The notes under the pieces are model-generated. The model saw nothing but the letters and a program-made list of their open reading frames with translations, was not told the origin of the DNA and searched no databases. From assembly GCF_008806595.1 (NCBI RefSeq), contig NZ_VZRB01000006.1:124001-188000 (forward strand): a DNA stretch of 64,000 nt, written 5' to 3'. Numbering within the stretch: the stretch's first letter is position 1; each line of letters starts with the position of its first letter. Below, piece after piece: positions 1-7,836 of the stretch. The position numbers and the translations under genes are program-made. This DNA is from Streptomyces luteolifulvus. Its GTDB lineage: Bacteria; Actinomycetota; Actinomycetes; Streptomycetales; Streptomycetaceae.

Positions 1-85
1 CGGCCGCGGCGGCGTTGCGGACCAGCTCGGCCGGGGTGTCCGTACCGTCGGAGGCCGTGGAGTGGCAGTGCAGATCGATGCGCAC
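1..85 (-). CDS. PHP-domain metal-dependent phosphoesterase, N-terminal fragment
   Basis: Only the first 28 codons lie in the window; the gene runs off the left edge. The translation opens (V/M)RIDLHCHSTASDGT, the first metal-binding HxH motif of the PHP family (DNA polymerase/histidinol-phosphatase-like phosphoesterases; many actinobacterial members are nucleoside 3',5'-bisphosphate or related phosphatases). The GTG at 83-85 is chosen because the PHP motif normally begins within a few residues of the start. Specific substrate cannot be judged from this fragment. The neighbouring DUF6758 gene on the same strand ends 125 bp upstream, so co-transcription is possible. Confidence 0.8.
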   Translation of the reverse strand, partial: MRIDLHCHSTASDGTDTPAELVRNAAAA

Positions 86-209
86 GACGCGGACTCCAGG
101 CGGTGACGGGGCGGAAGGGGACGCTCCAGCATAACGGGAATCCGGAGCCCCTCTGTCACACCCGCAACCGCTCAGCGCCCCCTACAGCCCCGGCCCGTGT
201 CACAGGCTC

Positions 210-851
210 TCAGGGTTCGAGCAGCCGGGGGGACAGGGCACCGCACGGCACGAGTTCCACCTCGGCGCCTGCGTCTCTCAGGTCCGTGAGCACCAGCTCG
301 TCGTACATCAGCAGCCCGGACTGCTCGGGCCATACGACCGCCCACAGCCACAGCCCGAGCGCCTCCCCCGCGAAGACGGCACGGTCGTCCGGACTCCCGG
401 TGACAAGCCAGAGCGGGGTGGGCCGGCCGGCCGCCAGCACCTTGGCCTGGGGCGGCTTCTCGACGTTCAGATACGGCCCCGGGTCCGGGCCGTCGATGCC
501 CGCGTACCGCGCGCCGAGGCCGACGCCGAGCTCCTCGGCCACGAGGATCAGTTCCCCCATGCCGCCGAGCGGACCGGGCCCGGAGCAGGCCACCGCCGTG
601 GCACGGCCGCCGCTGCGGTCGTCGCCCGCGCAGGCCACGCCCGTGAACAGCCAGCCCACCGGCAGCGGCCACGGCATCCACACCGGCACCTTCGTACGGT
701 GCACGACGACCGTGAGAGCCTCGACGCTGGGCGGGATCACGGGCTGCACCGGATGCACGGTCCCGTGCACATCGCACTGCCAGGTGTCGGCGAAGAGTCC
801 GGGAGCCCTGACCCGGCCACCACACTTCGGGCAACTGGGTTCGCCCCTCAT
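210..851 (-). CDS. DUF6758 family zinc-ribbon protein
   Basis: A 213-residue protein of unknown function that I recognise as the Streptomyces-conserved DUF6758 family. The N-terminus has CPKCGG at residues 7-12 followed by a C and H about 20 residues later (WQCDVHG), which looks like a small zinc ribbon. The remainder is rich in Gly, Trp and hydrophobic residues without clear membrane spans or catalytic motif. The ATG at 849-851 is preceded by a G-rich stretch. It lies between the PHP gene and a SUFU-domain gene, all leftward. No function should be inferred beyond probable zinc binding. Confidence 0.75.
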   Translation of the reverse strand: MRGEPSCPKCGGRVRAPGLFADTWQCDVHGTVHPVQPVIPPSVEALTVVVHRTKVPVWMPWPLPVGWLFTGVACAGDDRSGGRATAVACSGPGPLGGMGELILVAEELGVGLGARYAGIDGPDPGPYLNVEKPPQAKVLAAGRPTPLWLVTGSPDDRAVFAGEALGLWLWAVVWPEQSGLLMYDELVLTDLRDAGAEVELVPCGALSPRLLEP

Positions 852-1039
852 AGGGCCCCACGGTCCTACCCCTGCTGCGCCACGTCAAGGACGATCACCC
901 GTCCGGACCGACTTACTGTGTGTCCTCCGCGTCCGAGGACGGCCCGCCGGTCATGTCCCTACGACGGAACGGGCAGCTCACCGTCTTTGCCAACTGACGC
1001 TTTCCGGCCCCCCGTTGGTGAGCTTGCTCACTTTCCCCG

Positions 1040-1636
1040 TCAGTCCAGCGGAACCGGCCGGCGCGACGGATCCCGCAGATCCGTCCCGTTCGCAAGCCAG
1101 CGTTCCTGAAGCGCCTCAGCGCCGTGCACGCGCTTCCAGGCCGCCTCGTTCGGGGTCATCGGCAGCAGCGGCAGGAACCGTACGGGATCGAGGGGCTCGT
1201 CGAGTTCCAGGTCCTCGACCAGACCGCCCGGCTCGGCGACCAGCACCGAGGTGAACGGGGCCGAGGGCCACAGGGGTTCACCGACGTCGAGGGAGGCGCC
1301 GGGAGCCACCACCACACCTTCGACCTGCGGGGACGCGGCCAGAACGGCGAGCGGGCGCAGTACCTTGTCGGTCTCCGCGAGGCCGCCCCGTACGGACAGG
1401 ATCAGCTCGGCGCGAGGTCCCGCGACCGGGTCGGCCAGCATCGCGGTGGGGTCGCTCATCGGCTGTGCGGACATGCCGAGGGTGGCGTAGCGGACGACGG
1501 GTCCCTCCGGGCCGGTGTCCTGGAAGCGCAGCACCTCGATCCGTTCCGTGCCGAGGAAGGTGACGGCGGCGCGGGCGTTCGGTTCGCCCAGCGCGGAGCA
1601 CAACCGGGCCTCGACCAGAGGGAGAACATCAGCCAT
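1040..1636 (-). CDS. Suppressor-of-fused (SUFU) domain protein
   Basis: A 198-residue protein resembling bacterial suppressor-of-fused-like proteins. The fold is thought to be a binding or immunity-type domain in bacteria, with no known catalysis. Visible features are an N-terminal helix (MADVLPLVEARL), a central stretch on aligned beta strands (GPRAELILSVR) and a C-terminal LLPMTPNEAAW segment typical of the family, where SUFU proteins contact partners. The ATG at 1636 is preferred to an in-frame TTG at 1669 that would add 11 residues. The gene is divergent from corA and separated from it by a 446-bp leader region. Confidence 0.7.
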   Translation of the reverse strand: MADVLPLVEARLCSALGEPNARAAVTFLGTERIEVLRFQDTGPEGPVVRYATLGMSAQPMSDPTAMLADPVAGPRAELILSVRGGLAETDKVLRPLAVLAASPQVEGVVVAPGASLDVGEPLWPSAPFTSVLVAEPGGLVEDLELDEPLDPVRFLPLLPMTPNEAAWKRVHGAEALQERWLANGTDLRDPSRRPVPLD

Positions 1637-2082
1637 GCCGCGAGCATAGAACTCGTCAGTACCGGGCAAAGCAGCGCCTTGACACTTCTGTCGGCTGATA
1701 CTCTTGCCCGGTGGTTCGGGGCAGCACGCAGAAGCGTCGCGATCGGGTCCCGACGCCGATGAGACTCCCCTACGGGGGACCGGCCGGAGGAGGTGGGGCT
1801 GCGATGGACCGAAGTCGGCCGTGCAGTACCACCCGCTCTTCCGGCCGCTGATGTAGCTGCTCTTGCTCTAGCCGGCTGCCACCTCTCGCGTTCGCGTCTT
1901 CACACGGAAGAGCACTTCGTTTCGTTTTGCCTGATCTGAGTCAGTGACGAAGCGCGCCACCGCGACGGTGCGGTGCTCCCCGCTTTGTGGACGTGCCAAA
2001 CATCCGCAGTCAGGACGTCCCCATTCCGGGTAGTTCCACCCGTCGTAGCGGCCTTTCGTTGCCCGTTGCGAAGGAGCCTGCC
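1637..2082. other. Intergenic/leader region upstream of corA
   Basis: This 446-bp gap separates divergent SUFU and corA genes. It holds a TTGACA hexamer at 1679-1684 on the plus strand without a well-spaced -10 box, a short leader ORF at 1804-1851 with a strong ribosome-binding site, and a spaced inverted repeat (CTTCGT near 1914, ACGAAG near 1948). I could not match it to a known magnesium riboswitch class. Confidence 0.5.
1804..1851 (+). CDS. Putative 15-residue leader peptide upstream of corA
   Basis: A 16-codon ORF (MDRSRPCSTTRSSGR, then TGA) begins 279 bp before corA. It is preceded by GGAGGAGGTGGGG at 1786-1798, one of the best ribosome-binding sites in the region, at good spacing to the ATG. 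The peptide is Ser/Arg/Thr-rich. Position and ribosome site suggest a regulatory leader that could couple translation to transcription of corA. Its expression and role are inference; it may also be fortuitous. Confidence 0.35.
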   Translation: MDRSRPCSTTRSSGR

Positions 2083-3201
2083 ATGTCGATGATCCGTGAC
2101 CTGCGTGCCGTCGTCCGCCCGTCCCGCGTCTCGCTGCGCAAGGACAACAGCGCCTACGACACCACCCGCGACCCCTCGACACCCTCCGCCGTGGTCGACT
2201 GTGCCGTCTACCGCGACGGCGCCCGCGTCACGACACCGAAGCCGCTGACCCCGCACGAGGCGATGCGCCAGGTGCGCCGGGAAGGCGGGTTCGTGTGGAT
2301 CGGTCTGCACGAGCCGACCGAGGCCGAATTCTCCGGTATCGCCGGCGAGTTCGGGCTTCACCCGCTGGCCGTGGAGGACGCGGTCCAGGCCCACCAGCGG
2401 CCCAAGCTGGAGCGGTACGACGACTCGCTCTTCACCGTCTTCAAGACCATCCACTACGTCGAGCACGACCAGCTCACGGCCAACAGCGAGGTCGTCGAGA
2501 CCGGCGAGGTCATGTGCTTCACCGGACGGGACTTCTTCATCACCGTCCGGCACGGCGGGCAGGGCTCGCTGCGGGCGCTCAGGCACCGGCTCCAGGACGA
2601 CCCCGAACTGCTCGCCAAGGGCCCCTCGGCCGTGCTGCACGCGATCGCCGACCATGTCGTCGACGGCTATATCGCGGTCGCCGACGCGGTGCAGGACGAC
2701 ATCGACGAGGTCGAGACGGAGGTGTTCTCGCCGGGGCGCAGGGGCGGGGTCTCGCGCGGTGTGGACTCGGCGCGGATCTACCAGCTCAAGCGCGAGGTGC
2801 TGGAGTTCAAGCGGGCGGTCTCGCCGCTGCTGCGGCCCATGCAGCTGCTGAGCGAGCGGCCGATGCGGCTGATCGACCCGGACATCCAGAAGTACTTCCG
2901 GGACGTCGCCGACCACGTGGCCCGGGTGCAGGAGCAGGTCATCGGCTTCGACGAGCTGCTGAACTCGATCCTCCAGGCCAACCTCGCGCAGGCGTCCGTG
3001 GCCCAGAACGAGGACATGCGGAAGATCACCTCCTGGGCCGCGATCATCGCCGTGCCCACGATGGTGTGCGGGGTGTACGGCATGAACTTCGAGCACATGC
3101 CGGAACTGCACTGGCGTTACGGCTATCCGCTGGTCCTGGGCGTCACGGTGATGCTGTGCCTGGGCATCCACCGCACCCTGAAGCGGAACGGCTGGCTGTG
3201 A
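2083..3201 (+). CDS. corA: CorA-family magnesium/cobalt transporter
   Basis: A 372-residue inner-membrane divalent cation channel. The long N-terminal cytoplasmic domain (about 1-305) is followed by two C-terminal transmembrane helices (about 312-335 and 346-366). The diagnostic YGMN selectivity-filter motif is at residues 332-335, followed by the loop FEHMPELHW. These are hallmarks of pentameric CorA Mg2+ transport. The ATG at 2083 has AAGGAG eight bases upstream (2070-2075). An in-frame ATG-less extension to 1987 is not needed. A leader region with a small ORF precedes it, so Mg2+-responsive control is plausible. It is one of two Mg-related genes here, the other being the MgtE-N protein at 4713. 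Confidence 0.93.
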   Translation: MSMIRDLRAVVRPSRVSLRKDNSAYDTTRDPSTPSAVVDCAVYRDGARVTTPKPLTPHEAMRQVRREGGFVWIGLHEPTEAEFSGIAGEFGLHPLAVEDAVQAHQRPKLERYDDSLFTVFKTIHYVEHDQLTANSEVVETGEVMCFTGRDFFITVRHGGQGSLRALRHRLQDDPELLAKGPSAVLHAIADHVVDGYIAVADAVQDDIDEVETEVFSPGRRGGVSRGVDSARIYQLKREVLEFKRAVSPLLRPMQLLSERPMRLIDPDIQKYFRDVADHVARVQEQVIGFDELLNSILQANLAQASVAQNEDMRKITSWAAIIAVPTMVCGVYGMNFEHMPELHWRYGYPLVLGVTVMLCLGIHRTLKRNGWL

Positions 3202-3224
3202 AGGCGCCTGGATAGGCTGGGACC

Positions 3225-3734
3225 ATGACACGCGAGCTGCTCGACCAGGCCCTCGTCGAGGAGGCCACGAAGAAGTCCGGCCTCATCTGGGTCAAGGGGC
3301 CCGTGGGCCCGGCCCGGGCGCTGTGGCACGTCTGGCACGAGGGTGCGGCGTGCCTGGTCGGCGACGGGCCCGGTGAGCAGCCGCTGCCGGGTCTGGCCGA
3401 CGGGGCGGGCGCCGAGGTGACGGTCCGCAGCAAGGACAAGGGCGGCCGGCTGGTGTCGTGGGCGGCGAAGGCCGTGGAGCTGACGCCGGGCTCGCCCGAG
3501 TGGGAGGCGACGGTCGCCGAGCTGAAGGGCAAGCGCCTGAACGCCCCTGACGGCGAGGCCATGACGGCGCGCTGGCAGCGCGAGTGCAGGGTGCTCCGCC
3601 TGGAGCCGACGGGAGTGCGGGCGCCGTTGCCCGACGGCAGCCTGGCCGAGGCGCCGCTGCCGTCGCCGGCGACGACGCGTCAGCCGATCCCGGCGGGTCT
3701 GCACCGGCTGCTGCTGAAGAAGAAGCGGAAGTAG
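3225..3734 (+). CDS. Conserved hypothetical protein
   Basis: A 169-residue soluble protein starting 23 bp after corA and probably co-transcribed with it. I recognise it as conserved in Streptomyces but not its function. The central part (residues about 15-110) alternates hydrophobic and Gly-containing strands (SGLIWVKGPVGPARALWHVW) and could form a split beta-barrel resembling flavin-reductase-like proteins, but no cofactor motif is clear. The C-terminus is basic, ending LLLKKKRK. The ATG at 3225 is preceded by a weak purine-rich stretch. Confidence 0.7.
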   Translation: MTRELLDQALVEEATKKSGLIWVKGPVGPARALWHVWHEGAACLVGDGPGEQPLPGLADGAGAEVTVRSKDKGGRLVSWAAKAVELTPGSPEWEATVAELKGKRLNAPDGEAMTARWQRECRVLRLEPTGVRAPLPDGSLAEAPLPSPATTRQPIPAGLHRLLLKKKRK

Positions 3735-3760
3735 AAGGAAAGGAGAAGGCAGGAGGAGAT

Positions 3761-4501
3761 TCAGGACGTCGGGAGCTGCTTGCCGTAGTCCACCGTCTCG
3801 TTCTTCGCCGGTTCCTTCACCGTGAAGTCCTTGCCCCAGTCCGAGAAGCTGAGCGTTCCGGCGCTGCCCGCCCGTACCAGGCGCAGCGGATACGGCGTGC
3901 CTTCCAGGGAGACGTCGAGGGTGCCGCCGGAGCCCTCGTCGCCGGTGATGCGGACGGTGCGGACGCCAGCCCGCTCGTGGCGGCCGTCCGTCGCCAGCTT
4001 GCCGTGCAGCGTCAGCAGACTGTCGAGGAGGACGTCCTTGTCCGTGAAACCGCTGAACTTCTGGTACGCGGGGTCGCCCTGCGGCACCTTCACGAACTTG
4101 CCGTCGAGCTTGTCGGCGGCCCCCGGTTCCGCGTCGTCGCCCGCCTGGCTCCAGAAGCTCGCGTCCGCCTTCAGATACAGCTGATCACCGACCCGCAGCA
4201 GCCGGAAGGCCACCCCGTCCGAGGTGACCGAACCGCTGCCGCCGTCGGCCTTGAGCCGCATGTCGATTCGGTAGGTGCGCCCGCTGGTGACCACGGTTCC
4301 GGACAGCCGTACCGCCTCGGCTGCCTCGGCGGCCGTACGGGTCCTGGACTGGATCCGGTCGGCCGGGAGTTTGCCGACCCCGTTGGTGCCGGCGTCCGGG
4401 TCGTCACTGCATCCCGTCAGCCCCGTTCCCGTCACGGCAAGGACGCACACCGCACCCGCCAGGGCGGCCCTGCGGGTACGGCGCCGGGGAATCGCAGTCA
4501 C
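3761..4501 (-). CDS. LppX/LprAFG-like lipoprotein
   Basis: A 246-residue exported lipoprotein. An Arg-rich n-region (PRRRTRRAAL) and hydrophobic segment lead to a lipobox LTGC with Cys31, followed by a flexible SDDPDAGTNG linker. The mature part, with AAEAVRLSGTVV and repeated beta-strand segments, resembles the LppX/LprA/LprF/LprG family, which in mycobacteria binds and shuttles lipids or glycolipids. The GTG at 4501 is chosen because it gives a proper signal peptide with an AAAGG-type site upstream; longer readings enter antisense of the next gene. It converges with the hypothetical gene at 3225 with only 26 bp between stops. Confidence 0.8.
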   Translation of the reverse strand: MTAIPRRRTRRAALAGAVCVLAVTGTGLTGCSDDPDAGTNGVGKLPADRIQSRTRTAAEAAEAVRLSGTVVTSGRTYRIDMRLKADGGSGSVTSDGVAFRLLRVGDQLYLKADASFWSQAGDDAEPGAADKLDGKFVKVPQGDPAYQKFSGFTDKDVLLDSLLTLHGKLATDGRHERAGVRTVRITGDEGSGGTLDVSLEGTPYPLRLVRAGSAGTLSFSDWGKDFTVKEPAKNETVDYGKQLPTS

Positions 4502-4712
4502 AGTTGGGGCTGCCTTTCTGACGGGGGTCCGGAGCGGCGTACCGCAGCGTACCGGGGCCCCGGCGGCTGAGCGGAGCCAGTCCGTCCGGACCGACCACCA
4601 GGGCGTATCCGAACAGGACGGGCTAGCCTGAAGCCCACCCGAGCGGGCAATTCGGAAACGAAGCACCCTACGTAACCCCGGTTCGAACCCCGTACGCAAA
4701 GGAGGCGCAGCC

Positions 4713-5999
4713 ATGGCAGCGGGCGCCCCCCGGATCTTCGTCTCGCACCTCGCCGGCGTCGCCGTCTTCGATCCGAACGGCGACCAGGTGGGCCGCGTGC
4801 GGGATCTGGTCGTCATGCTGCGGGTCGGGCGGAAGCCCCCCCGGGTGCTCGGACTGGTCGTCGAACTCTCCACCCGGCGCCGCATCTTCCTGCCCATGAC
4901 GCGGGTGACGAGCATCGAGTCCGGCCAGGTGATCACCACCGGCGTGCTCAACGTCCGCCGCTTCGAGCAACGGCCCACCGAGCGGCTCGTCTTCGGCGAA
5001 CTGCTCGACCGGCGCGTCACTCTCGTCGAGACCGGCCAGGAGGTCACGGTCCTCGATGTGTCGGTGCAGCAGCGGCCGGCCCGCCGGGAGTGGGAGATCG
5101 ACCGGGTCTTCGTACGCAAGGGAGGCAAGGGCGGCGCGTTCCGGCGCAAGGGCGAGACACTGACCGCCGAGTGGTCCGCCATCACCGGCTTCTCCCTGGA
5201 GGAGCACGGGCAGGGCGCCGAGAGCCTGCTCGCCACCTTCGAGCAGCTGCGCCCCGCCGACCTCGCGAACGTCCTGCACCATCTCTCCGCCAAGCGGCGC
5301 GCCGAGGTCGCCGCCGCCCTGGACGACGACCGCCTCGCCGACGTCCTGGAGGAACTCCCGGAGGACGACCAGATCGAGATCCTCGGCAAGCTGAAGGAGG
5401 AGCGCGCCGCCGACGTCCTGGAGGCGATGGACCCGGACGACGCCGCGGACCTGCTCGCCGAGCTCCCGGAGGAGGAACAGGAGCGACTGCTGATGCTGAT
5501 GGAGCCGGACGAGGCCGCCGATGTGCGCCGGCTCATGGCGTACGAGGAGAAGACCGCCGGCGGGCTGATGACCACCGAGCCGATCGTCCTGCGGCCGGAC
5601 GCCACCGTCGCCGACGCGCTCGCCCGCGTCCGCAACCGCGACCTGTCGCCCGCCCTCGCCGCGCAGATCTATGTCTGCCGCCCGCCCGACGAGACCCCGA
5701 CCGGCAAGTACCTCGGCACCGTGCACTTCCAGCGTCTGCTGCGCGACCCGCCGTACACCCTGGTCAGCGCGATCATCGACGACGACCTGCAGACGCTGGA
5801 GCCGGACGCGGCGCTGCCGGTCGTCGCCGGGTTCTTCGCGACGTACGACATGGTCGCCGCCCCGGTCGTGGACGAGTCCGGGTCGTTGCTGGGCGCGGTG
5901 ACCGTGGACGATGTGCTGGACCACCTGCTGCCGGAGGACTGGCGGGAGACGGAGTTCCATCTCGACGGGGACGAGGGGGTGGCTCCGCATGCCCCATGA
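4713..5999 (+). CDS. Soluble MgtE N-domain/CBS protein with N-terminal PRC-barrel-like domain
   Basis: A 428-residue cytoplasmic protein. Residues about 8-75 resemble a PRC-barrel (HLAGVAVFDPNGDQVGRV). Residues about 165-275 form the superhelical MgtE intracellular domain, with repeated LEELPEDDQIEIL and DAADLLAELPEEEQ segments. Residues about 280-415 hold a pair of CBS domains (TTEPIVLRPDATVADAL, PVVDESGSLLGAVTVDDVLDHL). The MgtE transmembrane channel domain is absent, so this is a regulatory or sensory homologue, not a transporter. An AAAGGAGG site precedes the ATG. It overlaps the DUF1003 gene by 11 bp, implying coupling. A related CBS/MgtE-N gene occurs near mrp and corA in mycobacteria. 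Confidence 0.85.
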   Translation: MAAGAPRIFVSHLAGVAVFDPNGDQVGRVRDLVVMLRVGRKPPRVLGLVVELSTRRRIFLPMTRVTSIESGQVITTGVLNVRRFEQRPTERLVFGELLDRRVTLVETGQEVTVLDVSVQQRPARREWEIDRVFVRKGGKGGAFRRKGETLTAEWSAITGFSLEEHGQGAESLLATFEQLRPADLANVLHHLSAKRRAEVAAALDDDRLADVLEELPEDDQIEILGKLKEERAADVLEAMDPDDAADLLAELPEEEQERLLMLMEPDEAADVRRLMAYEEKTAGGLMTTEPIVLRPDATVADALARVRNRDLSPALAAQIYVCRPPDETPTGKYLGTVHFQRLLRDPPYTLVSAIIDDDLQTLEPDAALPVVAGFFATYDMVAAPVVDESGSLLGAVTVDDVLDHLLPEDWRETEFHLDGDEGVAPHAP

Positions 6000-6609
6000 G
6001 CGGTCTCATGACAAGGTTCACGACACGCCCCGCGAGCGGACGCCCATGGGCGCCACCGCCGCCACCCGGCCCCGCCTCCGGCTCGACCAGCCGCGGCCCC
6101 CGCGGCGCCGGCTGCTGCCGGAGTGGGACCCGGAGGCCTTCGGGCGGCTGTCCGAGCGGGTGGCCCGTTTCATCGGCACCGGCCGGTTCCTCGTCTGGAT
6201 GACGGTCGTCATCATCGTGTGGGTGCTGTGGAACGTCTTTGCCCCGCGTGACCTGCGCTTCGACAACTATCCGTTCATCTTCCTGACGCTGATGCTGTCG
6301 CTTCAGGCCTCCTACGCGGCCCCGCTGATCCTGCTCGCGCAGAACCGGCAGGACGACCGCGACCGGGTCAACCTCGAACAGGACCGCAAACAGAATGAGC
6401 GGTCGATCGCGGACACCGAGTATCTGACCCGCGAGGTCGCCGCGCTGCGGATCGGCCTCGGGGAGGTCGCCACCCGAGACTGGATCCGCTCCGAGCTCCA
6501 GGACCTGGTCAAGGAGGTCGACGGACGGCGTGACGGTCATCACGGTCACGAGGGCCATGTCGTATTCCCGGCAGAACGGCCGCACGGACGTGACGTAGAC
6601 GACCGCTGA
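5989..6609 (+). CDS. DUF1003 membrane protein
   Basis: A 206-residue inner-membrane protein. Two transmembrane helices at about 66-85 (FLVWMTVVIIVWVLW) and 95-117 are linked by the family signature FDNYPFIFLTL...LSLQASYAAPLILLAQNRQ. A long charged C-terminal region (about 120-206, predicted helical or coiled) is followed by a His-rich tail (GRRDGHHGHEGH). The ATG at 5989 lies inside the preceding gene, whose TGA is at 5997-5999, with GAGGGGG upstream. An internal ATG at 6046 is the alternative. The function of DUF1003 is unknown; adjacency to an MgtE-N protein hints at membrane or metal homeostasis. Confidence 0.85.
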   Translation: MPHERSHDKVHDTPRERTPMGATAATRPRLRLDQPRPPRRRLLPEWDPEAFGRLSERVARFIGTGRFLVWMTVVIIVWVLWNVFAPRDLRFDNYPFIFLTLMLSLQASYAAPLILLAQNRQDDRDRVNLEQDRKQNERSIADTEYLTREVAALRIGLGEVATRDWIRSELQDLVKEVDGRRDGHHGHEGHVVFPAERPHGRDVDDR

Positions 6610-6652
6610 CAGGCTTTCCGGGGGCCGTGTGCGGCGCCGTACCATCGTCCTT

Positions 6653-7786
6653 ATGGTTACGGAAGACGCGGTGCGCGAAGCGCTGGCGACGGTGAACGAC
6701 CCCGAGATCCAGCGGCCCATCACCGAGCTGGGGATGGTCAAATCGGTGGAGATCGGCGCGGACGGAACGGTCGCGGTCGCCGTGTACCTGACGGTCTCCG
6801 GCTGTCCGATGCGCGACACGATCACGCAGCGCGTGACGGAGGCGGTCTCCCGGGTCGAGGGCGTCACCCGCGTCGACGTCGAGCTCGACGTGATGAGCGA
6901 CGAGCAGCGCAAGGAACTGGCGACCGCGCTGCGCGGCGGCCAGGCCGAGCGCGAGGTCCCCTTCGCCAAGCCGGGCTCGCTGACCCGCGTGTACGCGGTC
7001 GCCTCCGGCAAGGGCGGCGTCGGCAAGTCGTCGGTGACGGTGAACCTGGCGGCGGCGATGGCGGCCGACGGTCTGAAGGTGGGGGTCGTCGACGCCGACA
7101 TCTACGGCCACTCGGTGCCGCGCATGCTGGGTGCCGACGGCCGTCCGACCCAGGTCGAGAACATGATCATGCCGCCGTCCGCGAACGGTGTGAAGGTCAT
7201 CTCGATCGGCATGTTCACCCCGGGCAACGCGCCGGTCGTCTGGCGCGGCCCGATGCTCCACCGTGCGCTGCAGCAGTTCCTGGCGGACGTGTTCTGGGGC
7301 GACCTGGACGTGCTTCTGCTCGACCTGCCGCCGGGCACGGGCGACATCGCCATCTCCGTGGCCCAGCTGGTCCCGAACGCCGAGATCCTGGTCGTCACCA
7401 CTCCGCAGCAGGCGGCCGCGGAGGTCGCGGAGCGGGCCGGCTCCATCGCCGTCCAGACCCATCAGAAGATCGTGGGTGTGGTCGAGAACATGTCCGGCCT
7501 GCCCTGCCCGCACTGCGGCGAGATGGTCGACGTCTTCGGCACGGGCGGCGGCCAGTTGGTCGCCGACGGCCTCAGCAGGACCACGGGCACCAATGTCCCG
7601 GTGCTCGGCAGCATCCCCATCGACGTCCGTCTGCGCGAGGGCGGCGACGAGGGCAAGCCGGTCGTCCTGACCGACCCGGACTCCGCGGCGGGGTCCGCGC
7701 TGCGGGCGATCGCGGGGAAGCTCGGCGGGAGGCAGCGCGGTCTGTCCGGGCTGTCGCTCGGAATCACGCCGAAGAACAAGTTCTAG
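6653..7786 (+). CDS. mrp: Mrp/NBP35 (ApbC) iron-sulfur cluster carrier P-loop ATPase
   Basis: A 377-residue cytoplasmic P-loop ATPase that carries and transfers [4Fe-4S] clusters to apo-proteins. An N-terminal MIP18/DUF59 domain (1-80, with SGCPMRD) is followed by the deviant Walker A SGKGGVGKSS at about 118-127, the DADIYGHSVPRMLG segment, Walker B-like LLLDLPPGTGD, and the CPHC pair that bridges the cluster at the dimer interface. The ATG at 6653 gives the standard N-terminus; there is little ribosome-binding sequence, and a GTG at 6629 would add eight residues. A strong bidirectional terminator follows the stop by 7 bp. Confidence 0.93.
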   Translation: MVTEDAVREALATVNDPEIQRPITELGMVKSVEIGADGTVAVAVYLTVSGCPMRDTITQRVTEAVSRVEGVTRVDVELDVMSDEQRKELATALRGGQAEREVPFAKPGSLTRVYAVASGKGGVGKSSVTVNLAAAMAADGLKVGVVDADIYGHSVPRMLGADGRPTQVENMIMPPSANGVKVISIGMFTPGNAPVVWRGPMLHRALQQFLADVFWGDLDVLLLDLPPGTGDIAISVAQLVPNAEILVVTTPQQAAAEVAERAGSIAVQTHQKIVGVVENMSGLPCPHCGEMVDVFGTGGGQLVADGLSRTTGTNVPVLGSIPIDVRLREGGDEGKPVVLTDPDSAAGSALRAIAGKLGGRQRGLSGLSLGITPKNKF

Positions 7787-7793
7787 GCGACGC

Positions 7794-7835
7794 GCACGGA
7801 AAACCCCGGGGCAATCGCCCCGGGGTTTTCCGTGC
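7794..7835. terminator. Bidirectional intrinsic terminator between mrp and the acyltransferase
   Basis: A perfect 19-bp inverted repeat (7794-7812 and 7817-7835) with an AATC loop lies between two convergent stop codons at 7786 and 7837. Each arm contains a run of A or T next to the GC core, as in a bidirectional terminator. Confidence 0.9.
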
Positions 7836-7836
7836 G

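Noticed and set aside
4676..4697. GGTTCGAACCCC resembles a tRNA T-loop
   Set aside because: The flanking bases do not form a five-pair T stem and there is no D-arm, anticodon arm or acceptor stem upstream; it is the leader just before the MgtE-N gene.
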